A DNA stretch of 11,288 nucleotides from Bifidobacteriaceae bacterium (GTDB taxonomy: Bacteria > Actinomycetota > Actinomycetes > Actinomycetales > WQXJ01). The stretch covers positions 1 to 11,288 of the forward strand of contig JAIRTF010000057.1 of assembly GCA_031255075.1 (NCBI GenBank), in the 5' to 3' direction. The position numbers and the translations under genes are program-made. Below, in pieces: positions 1 to 6,111 of the stretch. Every line of letters begins with the position of its first letter. Within the stretch, counting starts at the first letter, position 1. The notes below the pieces were generated by a model that saw only the letters and a list, made by a program, of their open reading frames with translations, did not search any database and was not told the DNA's origin.

Positions 1-1447
1 CTAGGAGCAGCAGCTGGGGCGTGGGCTGGGCCAGCAGCAATGCGGCCAGGGCCGCCCGCCAGCGTTCACCGCCGGACAACACGCCGGCCGGGCGTAGGGC
101 TTTGGCGCCGCCCAGCCCCAGCCGGCCCAGCTGATAGCGCGCCTGGCGCGGGTCGGCGCCGGTGGCCAGAACGTTGTCCAGCGCCGAGCGGTCGGGATCC
201 AACAACGGCCGCGGGCCTCCGGCTGCTGGGCGTGGCTGGGCCAGGCCCTGGGGCAGCAGACGGGCCGGCACCTTCAATTCCACCCGACCAGCCGCCAGCT
301 TCTCCTGGCCCAGAATCACGCGGAACAGCGTGGTCTTGCCGGCGCCATTCGGACCGGCGATGGCGATCCGCTCCGGTCCGCGGATGGTGAAGGACACCTC
401 AGCGTTGGTGAAAGGCAGACGCGCGGCATCGACCTCCAAGACGGTGCGGCCGGTCGGCACAGCGGCGCCAGGCAAGACCGGGGCGAACTGGATGCGGCGC
501 TCAAGCTGGCCGCGGGCACCATCCAGCTGAGCCTTGGCCTGATCCACCTTGCCCTCGTGCAGGTGCTTGGACCGGCCGGAGGCCAACTCGGCGGCGTTGC
601 GGCGGCGGTCCGCCATGATCTTGGGAATCGATTGGCCAGCCAGGCGGCCCTGCCGGTCTCGACGGGCCTGTTTGGTCTGGGCTTCGGCCAGATCCTGCTG
701 TTCGCGGCGCAACTCGGCTCTGGCTTCACGGATGTCGCGCTCCGCTGCCGCCCGCTGGCGGTCCTTTTGCTCCTGAAAAGCCGCAAACGGAGCCGGGTAC
801 CAACTGAGGTGTCCATCGCGCAGCTCGCCGATCCGGTCCAGCCGATCCAGCAGGCCGCGCTCGTGGGTGACCACCAACACCAGTCCTTTGAAGCTTTCGA
901 TCGCCTGGATCAGCTGACCCTTGGCGGCGGCATCCAGATTGTTGGTCGGTTCGTCAAGCAGCAAGATTTGCGGTTCGGTCAGCATCACGCCGGCGAAGGC
1001 GGCCAACACGCGTTCCCCGCCGGACAGACCAGCCACTTCCCGATCCATGGTGAGATGCTCCAAACCGATCAGTGCCAGCTGGGCTTGGACTCGTTCGGCG
1101 ATGTCCCAGTCATCCCCCACCGTGTCGAAATCCGCCGGGTCAATGCTGCCCCGGCTGATCGCTTCGAGGGCAGTCAGAATTCTGTCAACCCCAAGCAGTT
1201 GGCCCAGCGTTGATTGCTGGCCGAAGTCCAGACGTTGCGGCAGATAGCCCAGGCGGCCGCGAGTCTTGATGTGCCCGGCGGTTGGTTGGAGCCGGCCGGC
1301 CACAAGACGGATCAGCGTGGATTTGCCACCGCCGTTGGGGCCGGTTAGACCGTAGCGGCCGGGGCCCAAAGACAGCTGAAGGTGTTCAAAGACCGCCTCG
1401 GAACCAGGCGGTGAATAGGTCAGGTCAATAGCGGAGATAGATGGCAT
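1..1447 (-). CDS. ABC-F family ATPase (3' end cut off by window edge)
   Basis: This is a soluble twin-ATPase protein of the ABC-F family, which acts on the ribosome (translation factors or antibiotic target protection) and not as a transporter. The reading frame has no stop inside the window, so 482 codons are visible. Domain 1 has Walker A GPNGGGKST (K42), signature LSGGE (about 141-145), Walker B ILLLDEP (D165) and a switch His in VVTHE. A charged, Arg/Gln/Ala-rich helical linker spans about 220-325. Domain 2 has Walker A GPNGAGKTT (K371) and signature LSGGE (about 457-461). The window ends just before the second Walker B. No membrane segments are seen. I chose the ATG at 1447 because the family normally starts a few residues before the first strand and GGGAG lies 5 nt upstream. 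An in-frame GTG at 1513 would add 22 residues. Sequence alone does not tell a resistance-type member from a housekeeping one. Confidence 0.93.
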   Translation of the reverse strand, partial: MPSISAIDLTYSPPGSEAVFEHLQLSLGPGRYGLTGPNGGGKSTLIRLVAGRLQPTAGHIKTRGRLGYLPQRLDFGQQSTLGQLLGVDRILTALEAISRGSIDPADFDTVGDDWDIAERVQAQLALIGLEHLTMDREVAGLSGGERVLAAFAGVMLTEPQILLLDEPTNNLDAAAKGQLIQAIESFKGLVLVVTHERGLLDRLDRIGELRDGHLSWYPAPFAAFQEQKDRQRAAAERDIREARAELRREQQDLAEAQTKQARRDRQGRLAGQSIPKIMADRRRNAAELASGRSKHLHEGKVDQAKAQLDGARGQLERRIQFAPVLPGAAVPTGRTVLEVDAARLPFTNAEVSFTIRGPERIAIAGPNGAGKTTLFRVILGQEKLAAGRVELKVPARLLPQGLAQPRPAAGGPRPLLDPDRSALDNVLATGADPRQARYQLGRLGLGGAKALRPAGVLSGGERWRAALAALLLAQPTPQLLLL

Positions 1448-1448
1448 G

Positions 1449-1514
1449 GGTGCTCCCGGGAGGTGAGGTCTGTCAGGTTGGTTGGCAGACTCAGATCCGC
1501 ATTTCGGGAGCACC
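1449..1514 (-). promoter_or_regulatory. Inverted repeat in the ABC-F leader, covering its ribosome binding site
   Basis: On the minus strand the arm GGTGCTCCCG (1514-1505) is the exact complement of CGGGAGCACC (1458-1449), which ends one base before the ATG. The second arm contains GGGAG, the only Shine-Dalgarno-like sequence for this start. A smaller inner stem, GTCTG/CAGAC, lies in the 46-nt loop. A four-codon micro-ORF ATG CGG ATC TGA (1502-1491) is also in the loop. An alternative local fold pairs CTCCC directly with GGGAG. Folding would hide the start site, as in translational attenuators known for some ABC-F resistance genes. The pairing is seen; the regulatory role is inferred. Confidence 0.45.
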
Positions 1515-1533
1515 TGGCCTTTCTGTTTGGGAA

Positions 1534-1553
1534 TCTTGGCGCCGGCGCCAAGA
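1534..1553 (-). terminator. Perfect 20-bp palindrome after ispH, possible terminator
   Basis: The arms TCTTGGCGCC and GGCGCCAAGA abut with no spacer, 24 bp downstream of the ispH stop on the minus strand. As RNA it would give a GC-rich hairpin with a small terminal loop. The sequence after it (TTCCC) is not a good U-tract, so intrinsic termination would be weak. It could equally be a dimeric protein-binding site or an mRNA 3'-end stabiliser between ispH and the ABC-F gene. Confidence 0.35.
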
Positions 1554-1577
1554 AGGCTGCGTCTGATGCTAGCGGAC

Positions 1578-2555
1578 TTAGGCGCGGTGCGGCAGTTGGG
1601 GTGGTTCCTGCCCAGCCAATTCCATGTCCCGGCGCAAGTCACGCGGTAAGGCAAAGGCCAACGCGTCGGAGGCGGCGGTGACCAGTTCAACTTCCGCGAA
1701 GCCGAGGTCCGCCAGGCGTTGTACGGCCTCCTCCACCAGCGATTCGGGTACCGAGGCACCGGAGGTCAGCCCAACGGTCTGGGCGTCAGCCAGCCATTCC
1801 GGGTTGATCTCACTGGCGGCATCCACCCGGTGGGCCGTGCCTGCACCGGAACGCAGTGCCACCTCAACCAGCCGCACCGAGTTTGACGAGTTGGCAGAGC
1901 CCACCACAATCACCACGTCAGACTGTGAAGCGATTCGCTTGACAGCGCTTTGGCGGTTCTGAGTGGCGTAGCAAATGTCCCCCGATGGCGGATCGGTCAG
2001 GTCTTCGAATCGTGAGCGCAGCCGGTCTACCGTGGCTACGGTCTCATCAACTGACAGCGTGGTTTGGGACAACCAAGCCACGCGCGACGGGTCCGGCACT
2101 TCTACCGAATCCACCTCCGCCGGCGAATCGATCACCTGGATCGAATCCGGCGCTTCGCCGGCCGTGCCTTCGACCTCTTCGTGGCCTTGGTGCCCAATCA
2201 GCACAATCGAATAGCCGCGGGAGGCGAACTTGGCCACCTCCTTGTGGACCTTGGTGACCAGCGGGCAGGTCGCGTCTATCACCTGCAGCGAGCGCCGTTC
2301 GGCCTCTTGGCGGACTGCGGGGGAAACCCCGTGGGCGGAGAACACCACCCGCGCCGAATTGGGCACCTCATCAAGCTCGTCAACAAACACAACTCCCCGG
2401 GCGGCTAACGAATCGACCACATGCTTGTTGTGAACGATCTGTTTGCGGACGTAAAGCGGTGTGCCATAGAGCTCAAGGGCACGCTCTACCGTTTCAACCG
2501 CCCGGTCCACACCGGCGCAGTAGCCGCGGGGCGCGGCCAGTAACAGTTTCCCCAT
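1578..2555 (-). CDS. ispH: 4-hydroxy-3-methylbut-2-enyl diphosphate reductase (IspH/LytB)
   Basis: IspH is a cytoplasmic [4Fe-4S] enzyme that reduces HMBPP to IPP and DMAPP, the last step of the MEP isoprenoid pathway. The 325-aa product is close to the usual length (E. coli 316 aa). The three cluster cysteines are present: C13 (GYCAGV), C97 (ATCPLV) and C195 (GDICYATQNRQ). Substrate-pocket residues are also visible: H42 (VHNKHVV), H75 (SAHGV), H122/E126-127 (IGHQGHEEVEG), T165-T166 (SQTTLSVD), the SANSSNS stretch and the GASVPE motif near the C terminus. The start ATG shares its A with the TGA stop of the upstream SRPBCC gene (TGATG), so translation is probably coupled and the two form one operon. 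No defect is seen. Confidence 0.97.
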   Translation of the reverse strand: MGKLLLAAPRGYCAGVDRAVETVERALELYGTPLYVRKQIVHNKHVVDSLAARGVVFVDELDEVPNSARVVFSAHGVSPAVRQEAERRSLQVIDATCPLVTKVHKEVAKFASRGYSIVLIGHQGHEEVEGTAGEAPDSIQVIDSPAEVDSVEVPDPSRVAWLSQTTLSVDETVATVDRLRSRFEDLTDPPSGDICYATQNRQSAVKRIASQSDVVIVVGSANSSNSVRLVEVALRSGAGTAHRVDAASEINPEWLADAQTVGLTSGASVPESLVEEAVQRLADLGFAEVELVTAASDALAFALPRDLRRDMELAGQEPPQLPHRA

Positions 2556-3256
2556 CAGCCGGCCGGGTCTTCGGGCCCCGCCGCATCGGATTCAAAGTCT
2601 TTCGCCATCTCACTGAGCCAGGTGACCTCGGCCCGTTCCTTGATGCCCACCAGCATTGCCCGGCTCATCAGGAAACTGACCCAGGCGACTGCCTTGACCA
2701 GCAGCCCGGTGCGCCAACGGGTCGTTGAATAGCGTTCTCTGACAACCAGCCGCGTCCCGGTTGGGCCCTCCGGTTCAAGCACAAAAGCCCAAGAAAAGTC
2801 AAAGTCTGGCGGCATCCCCGGCTCATCCCAAACGGCGTCCAGGTTGGACAGGACCAATGCTTTGTCAACTTCGACAATAGCTGCGGACAGTTCCATACCC
2901 TGGGCTAGGCGGACCGGTTCGCCTACTTTGAGGTTCTGCCAGTCCGGTTCGATTGCCTCGGCGCTGTAGATCCCCAGCCCGGCGGCCCTTTCCAACCAGT
3001 CGTAGGAATAGAAGCCGCCCTTGTCCTGGCCCAATTGCACCAGCCACGGCCAAACGCTGGATGGCGGCGCGTTGATGCCGATGGCGCGGGTAGCTTGCAG
3101 CATTGGTTGCGGCACCAGCTCATCTCCCGGCAACACGGCCCGTTGTTCAGCGGCCGTGGCTCCCCACCGCAATTGCCACCGCCAAGCCGCGAGTGCCCCC
3201 GCGCCCGCACCGGCCATTAGCGTGTGCCAAAGAATCACCTTGGTGGTTTTCCGCAT
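2555..3256 (-). CDS. SRPBCC (START-like) family protein with N-terminal membrane anchor
   Basis: The 233-aa protein resembles the actinobacterial SRPBCC or polyketide-cyclase-like hydrophobic-pocket family, usually of unknown ligand. A short basic N terminus (MRKTTK) is followed by a hydrophobic Ala/Gly stretch at about 7-25, which reads as a signal anchor. The recognisable part is the motif PPSSVWPWLVQLGQDKGGFY followed by SYDWLERAAGLGIYSA (about 65-99), then a strand-rich middle with FSWAFVLEP and TRLVVRERY. A second hydrophobic stretch, KAVAWVSFLMSRAMLVG (about 187-203), probably belongs to the long C-terminal helix. It is the first gene of the minus-strand operon with ispH; that coupling hints at a link to lipids or isoprenoids but does not prove one. 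No Shine-Dalgarno precedes the ATG, which fits a leaderless transcript. Confidence 0.8.
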   Translation of the reverse strand: MRKTTKVILWHTLMAGAGAGALAAWRWQLRWGATAAEQRAVLPGDELVPQPMLQATRAIGINAPPSSVWPWLVQLGQDKGGFYSYDWLERAAGLGIYSAEAIEPDWQNLKVGEPVRLAQGMELSAAIVEVDKALVLSNLDAVWDEPGMPPDFDFSWAFVLEPEGPTGTRLVVRERYSTTRWRTGLLVKAVAWVSFLMSRAMLVGIKERAEVTWLSEMAKDFESDAAGPEDPAG

Positions 3257-3262
3257 AGTTCA

Positions 3263-3268
3263 AGTATT
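3263..3268 (-). promoter_or_regulatory. Candidate -10 element of a leaderless SRPBCC-ispH promoter
   Basis: On the minus strand the hexamer AATACT lies exactly 6 nt before the ATG at 3256, so transcription would begin at or next to the start codon. No ribosome binding site is visible. No good -35 element was found. The plus-strand reading here, AGTATTACACC, matches the toxin-antitoxin operator AGTGTTACACT at 9 of 11 positions. Confidence 0.4.
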
Positions 3269-3327
3269 ACACCGCCGCCTGACCACCCACCGGGCCGTCA
3301 GCCCAAAGCCAATCCTCACCTCCACGC

Positions 3328-3360
3328 AGTGCAACACTTGACAAAGAACAGTGTTACACT
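3328..3360 (+). promoter_or_regulatory. Toxin-antitoxin promoter with two palindromic operator copies
   Basis: Two 11-bp palindromes, AGTGCAACACT (3328-3338) and AGTGTTACACT (3350-3360), share AGTG-NNN-CACT arms and are each followed by TTGA. Their starts are 22 bp apart, about two helical turns, so bound dimers would lie on the same face. The downstream copy contains TACACT (3355-3360), a TANNNT-type -10 hexamer exactly 6 nt before the antitoxin ATG. A TTGACA lies at 3338-3343 but is too close (11 bp) to serve as -35 for that -10. The layout fits autorepression by a ribbon-helix-helix antitoxin. Confidence 0.6.
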
Positions 3361-3366
3361 TGATCC

Positions 3367-3615
3367 ATGCCTACTACCAAACCGAGGTACATGGTGACTG
3401 ACACGGGCAGGGTTGCCGAAGCGATCGACGCGGCGCAGGCTCGCTGGCCCGGCCTGCCGCGCGCCAAGGCTATCCCGCTCCTGCTCTCCGCCGGCGCCGA
3501 GAAGATCACCGAAGAGAAAGACGCCCACACCAGGGCGGTTCAGGCCTTGAGCCAGTTCTCCGGACTGTTTCCACCTGGGTACCTGGCCGACCTGCGGTCG
3601 GAGTGGCCCCAATGA
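3367..3615 (+). CDS. Antitoxin of a type II module, ribbon-helix-helix-like
   Basis: The 82-aa protein would bind DNA and neutralise the PIN-domain toxin encoded next to it. The N-terminal part has the shape of a ribbon-helix-helix domain: a short strand (RYMVTDTGRV, about 7-16), a helix (AEAIDAAQARWPG), then a second helix starting at LPRAKAIPLLLSAGAEKI. The remainder is a charged tail (TEEKDAHTRAVQALSQFSGLFPPGYLADLRSEW) that would wrap the toxin. The ATG has no Shine-Dalgarno, and a -10 hexamer sits 6 nt upstream, consistent with leaderless expression. The stop codon overlaps the toxin start. Exact family (VapB-like or another) was not determined; the toxin neighbour supports the role more strongly than the sequence itself. 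Confidence 0.75.
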   Translation: MPTTKPRYMVTDTGRVAEAIDAAQARWPGLPRAKAIPLLLSAGAEKITEEKDAHTRAVQALSQFSGLFPPGYLADLRSEWPQ

Positions 3616-3998
3616 AACTGGTACTGGACGCCAGCGTGCTGATCGCCGCCACGGAGATTGGCGACGCAAATCACACCCGGGCCCAGGCGATCATGGCCGG
3701 CGCCGGGAGCGATGCGATGGTGGTGCACCCGCTGACACTGGCGGAAGTCCTAGTGGGCGCGGTGCGGGCGGGAGCTGGCGCCGCCTTCCAACAATCGGTC
3801 GCCACAGCCGGTGTGACCTGTCTCAGCGGCGACGTGATCGGGCCGCTTGAAATCGCCACAGTCAGGGCAGAGAGCGGTCTGAAGATCCCTGATGCGGTAG
3901 TGCTCGCCACCGCTGAGGCGCTGGGGGGATCGTTGGCCACGCTTGACGGGGCCTTGGCGGACCGGGCCGCGGCTCGCGGAGTTGAGGTGGTTGGCTGA
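3612..3998 (+). CDS. PIN-domain toxin ribonuclease (VapC-like)
   Basis: This 128-aa PIN-domain protein is predicted to be a Mg2+-dependent ribonuclease that inhibits translation when free of its antitoxin. All four acidic active-site positions expected for a PIN fold can be seen: D6 (LVLDASVLIAA), E45 (LTLAEVLVGA), D94 (IPDAVVLATA) and D112 (TLDGALADRA). The start at 3612 is preferred over the in-frame GTG at 3603 because the homologous core begins at MKLVLDAS and because ATG overlaps the antitoxin stop as ATGA, the usual coupling in these modules. The gene ends 30 bp before xseA, so readthrough into the exonuclease genes is possible. Confidence 0.87.
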   Translation: MKLVLDASVLIAATEIGDANHTRAQAIMAGAGSDAMVVHPLTLAEVLVGAVRAGAGAAFQQSVATAGVTCLSGDVIGPLEIATVRAESGLKIPDAVVLATAEALGGSLATLDGALADRAAARGVEVVG

Positions 3999-4028
3999 CT
4001 GCCGCGGCGGGGAGGCCACAATTGGGAT

Positions 4029-5240
4029 ATGAGTAACGCTTCTTCGCCTGAGGCGCCGTTCGCAGTTCGGACCGTTTCCCGCCAAGTCAAGGGCTGGGTG
4101 GACCGGCTGGGAGCAGTCTGGGTGGAAGGCCAAATTGTGCAGTTCAACCTGCGTTCCGGCATGGCCTTCGGCGTGCTGCGGGACTTGGAAGAGAACATCG
4201 CCATAGACATCGCGGTACCGGCCCAAGCCATCATTGGCCTCCAACTGGAAGAGGGCGCCCGGGTGGTGGTCAACGGCAAGTTCGAATTCTGGCCCAAGCA
4301 GGGCCGTATCGCCTTCAAAGTCCGCGAAGTGCGGCTGGCCGGTTTGGGACAACTTCTGGCCAACCTTGAACAACTCAAACGGCGTCTGGCCGCCGAAGGC
4401 CTATTCGACCAAGCCAACAAGCGGCCGCTGCCGTTCGCGCCAACGCTGATCGGCTTGATCTGTGGACGCGATTCGAAAGCCGAACACGACGTCACCCAAG
4501 TAACCCTGCGCCGCTGGCCCGCCGCCCAATTCACCATTCGCAACACCGCCGTCCAGGGCACCGGCGCTGCCGAACAGGTCACGGCTGCACTGGAAGAACT
4601 CGACGCAGACCCAGCCGTGCAGGTAATCGTCATAGCCAGGGGCGGCGGTTCGCTCGAAGACCTGCTGCCGTTCTCCGATGAGAACCTGATCCGCGCGGTC
4701 GCGGCCGCTACCACGCCGGTGGTCAGCGCCATCGGCCACGAACCTGATGCTCCCTTATTGGACCTGGTGGCGGACCTGCGCGCGGCCACCCCGACGGACG
4801 CCGGCAAGCGGATTGTGCCGGATTGGCTGGAAGAGTTGGCCTTGATCAGCGACCTAGGCGGCCGGGCCCACCGAACCGTGGAACTGCGTTTGGACAAGGA
4901 ACTGGCGGCCTTGGCAGAGTTCCGTTCACGGCCGGCGTTGGCCAACGGCAGGTGGATCATCGACACCCGCATGACTGAGGTTCTGGGCTTGCGCCGGGAC
5001 AACCAACGCGCCATTGACCTGCGCATAGACCGCGCCACCGCCGAGTTGGCGGCGCTGGTGGCACGGCTCGAAACGCTGTCACCGCAGGGCACTTTGGACC
5101 GCGGCTACGCGCTGGTCACCAAGGACGGATCGCTGGTGTCCGATGCCGCTCAGGTGGCCCCGGCAGACCAGTTGCGCATCCGCGTGGCCAAGGGCGCCTT
5201 CCCAGCCGAAGTGCTGGCGGCCAATAAGGTTGAGGCGTGA
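4029..5240 (+). CDS. xseA: Exodeoxyribonuclease VII large subunit
   Basis: XseA is the catalytic subunit of exonuclease VII, which degrades single-stranded DNA to short oligonucleotides together with several XseB subunits. The 403-aa product is shorter than E. coli XseA (456 aa). It has an N-terminal OB-fold (about 10-105, with VWVEGQIVQFN and VNGKFEFW). The catalytic domain follows, with D154 (SKAEHDV), R204 (IARGGGSLEDLLPFSDE), and H237 and D240 (AIGHEPDAPLLDLVADLRAATPT). A long helical, coiled-coil-like segment spans about 265-355 and the C terminus has the typical LSPQGTLDRGYALV. GGAGG lies 13 nt before the ATG, which is distant; CACAAT (4017-4022) lies exactly 6 nt before it, so a leaderless promoter is an alternative to readthrough from the toxin gene. 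A 4-bp overlap joins it to xseB. Confidence 0.96.
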   Translation: MSNASSPEAPFAVRTVSRQVKGWVDRLGAVWVEGQIVQFNLRSGMAFGVLRDLEENIAIDIAVPAQAIIGLQLEEGARVVVNGKFEFWPKQGRIAFKVREVRLAGLGQLLANLEQLKRRLAAEGLFDQANKRPLPFAPTLIGLICGRDSKAEHDVTQVTLRRWPAAQFTIRNTAVQGTGAAEQVTAALEELDADPAVQVIVIARGGGSLEDLLPFSDENLIRAVAAATTPVVSAIGHEPDAPLLDLVADLRAATPTDAGKRIVPDWLEELALISDLGGRAHRTVELRLDKELAALAEFRSRPALANGRWIIDTRMTEVLGLRRDNQRAIDLRIDRATAELAALVARLETLSPQGTLDRGYALVTKDGSLVSDAAQVAPADQLRIRVAKGAFPAEVLAANKVEA

Positions 5241-5446
5241 GTAAACCGGTCGAGGAACTGGACTATGAAACCGCCCGCGGTCAGCTGATTGAAGTTGTCC
5301 AAAAGCTTGAGGCGGGCACTCCGACTCTGCAAGAGGCGATGGATCTGTGGGAGCGGGGCGAAGCGCTGGCCGCCCGCTGCCAAGAATGGCTGGATCAGGC
5401 CAAGGCCCGGATTGACGCCAAGCGTCCACCTGTCTCCGAAGAGTAG
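5237..5446 (+). CDS. xseB: Exodeoxyribonuclease VII small subunit
   Basis: The 69-aa helical subunit binds XseA's coiled-coil region and is needed for exonuclease VII activity. The family pattern is complete: LDYETARGQLIEVVQKLEAGTPTLQEAMDLWERGEALAARCQEWLDQAKARI. Length is typical. It starts with GTG inside the xseA stop (GTGA), so the two are translationally coupled. A short acidic tail (PPVSEE) ends the protein. It converges on the methylglyoxal synthase gene with a 19-bp gap and no visible terminator. Confidence 0.95.
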   Translation: MSKPVEELDYETARGQLIEVVQKLEAGTPTLQEAMDLWERGEALAARCQEWLDQAKARIDAKRPPVSEE

Positions 5447-5465
5447 CCGCCGGTCGCAGCGCAGT

Positions 5466-5939
5466 TCAGGCGTTGTGCAAGCCGGCCTCATCCCACTGGC
5501 GGGGCTCATGCGAGGGGCGGGCCCAGTGGTAGTCCGAGTTGAACAGCGGTGAAGAGATCATCAGATCGGCGGTAGCCGAATTGCAGGCCGCCGGCGCGTT
5601 CCACAGGGCAGCCAAACGCAGCAGGGCCTTCACGTCCGGGTCATGCGGTTGGGGCTCCAATGGATCCCAGAAGAACAACAACACGTCCAGGCGGTTCTCC
5701 GCAATCATTGCCCCGACTTGTTGATCCCCGCCCACCGGGCCGGACAGCAGCCGGTTGACCGGCAGCCCCAATTCGTATTCCAGCATGGTGCCGGTGGTGC
5801 CGGTAGCCCACAGTTCATGCTGGGACAGCACTTGACGGTTGAACTCTGCCCAGGCCAACAGATCAGCCTTCTTGTTATCGTGCGCCACCAAGGCGATCCG
5901 CCGCCGAACTGTCTGCCCGTCAGGCGATTGCTCGTTCAT
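5466..5939 (-). CDS. mgsA: Methylglyoxal synthase
   Basis: MgsA converts dihydroxyacetone phosphate to methylglyoxal and phosphate, a glycolytic bypass that relieves sugar-phosphate excess. The 157-aa product aligns with E. coli MgsA (152 aa) across its full length: IALVAHDNKKADLLAW, ATGTTGTML, LSGPVGGDQQVGAMI, DVLLFFWDPLEPQPHDPDVKALLRLA and CNSATADLMISSPLF. Catalytic and phosphate-binding positions are retained, including H20, the TGTTG loop, D72, D92, H99 and D102. The C terminus (from about 133) is divergent. The start at 5939 gives the family length. ATG at 5951 would add four residues, and the open frame continues to 6140 without family similarity. The ribosome binding site is unclear (GTAGGT abuts the ATG). 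The gene is divergent from fumC. Confidence 0.94.
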   Translation of the reverse strand: MNEQSPDGQTVRRRIALVAHDNKKADLLAWAEFNRQVLSQHELWATGTTGTMLEYELGLPVNRLLSGPVGGDQQVGAMIAENRLDVLLFFWDPLEPQPHDPDVKALLRLAALWNAPAACNSATADLMISSPLFNSDYHWARPSHEPRQWDEAGLHNA

Positions 5940-6099
5940 ACCTACAAGCATGGCGCATTTGGGGGCACCGCCGGGCTCCGACCACCGCTCCGCCCAGGGG
6001 AGGAACCCAGCAGTGCTGCGGCGCAAATTGAAGGCGGGCTGTGGGCGCGGCATCGGCAGACACCCGGCGGAGGTGTCAAGCGGGCCGGCCAAAGCAGCA

Positions 6100-6105
6100 T
6101 ACGGT
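6100..6105 (+). promoter_or_regulatory. Candidate -10 element of a leaderless fumC promoter
   Basis: TACGGT fits the TANNNT -10 pattern and ends exactly 6 nt before the fumC ATG. There is no Shine-Dalgarno upstream of that ATG. A -35 is not convincing; TGTCAA at 6074-6079 would need a 20-bp spacer. The same heptamer TACGGTA occurs just before the haemolysin III-like gene (8453-8459). Confidence 0.4.
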
Positions 6106-6111
6106 AGTGCT

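Noticed and set aside
3338..3343. TTGACA as the -35 of the antitoxin promoter
   Set aside because: The only good -10 (TACACT) begins 11 bp later, too close; at 16-18 bp spacing the hexamers are poor. The match partly arises from the operator repeat followed by TTGA.
3671..5092. A 473-codon open frame on the minus strand opposite the toxin and xseA genes
   Set aside because: It is Ser/Arg-rich with no recognisable domain, and the opposite strand encodes complete, well-conserved XseA. Long antisense frames are expected in GC-rich coding DNA.
5839..6111. N-terminal extension of fumC by 91 codons
   Set aside because: The extension overlaps the start of mgsA on the other strand, has no family similarity, and the normal FumC N terminus begins at 6112.
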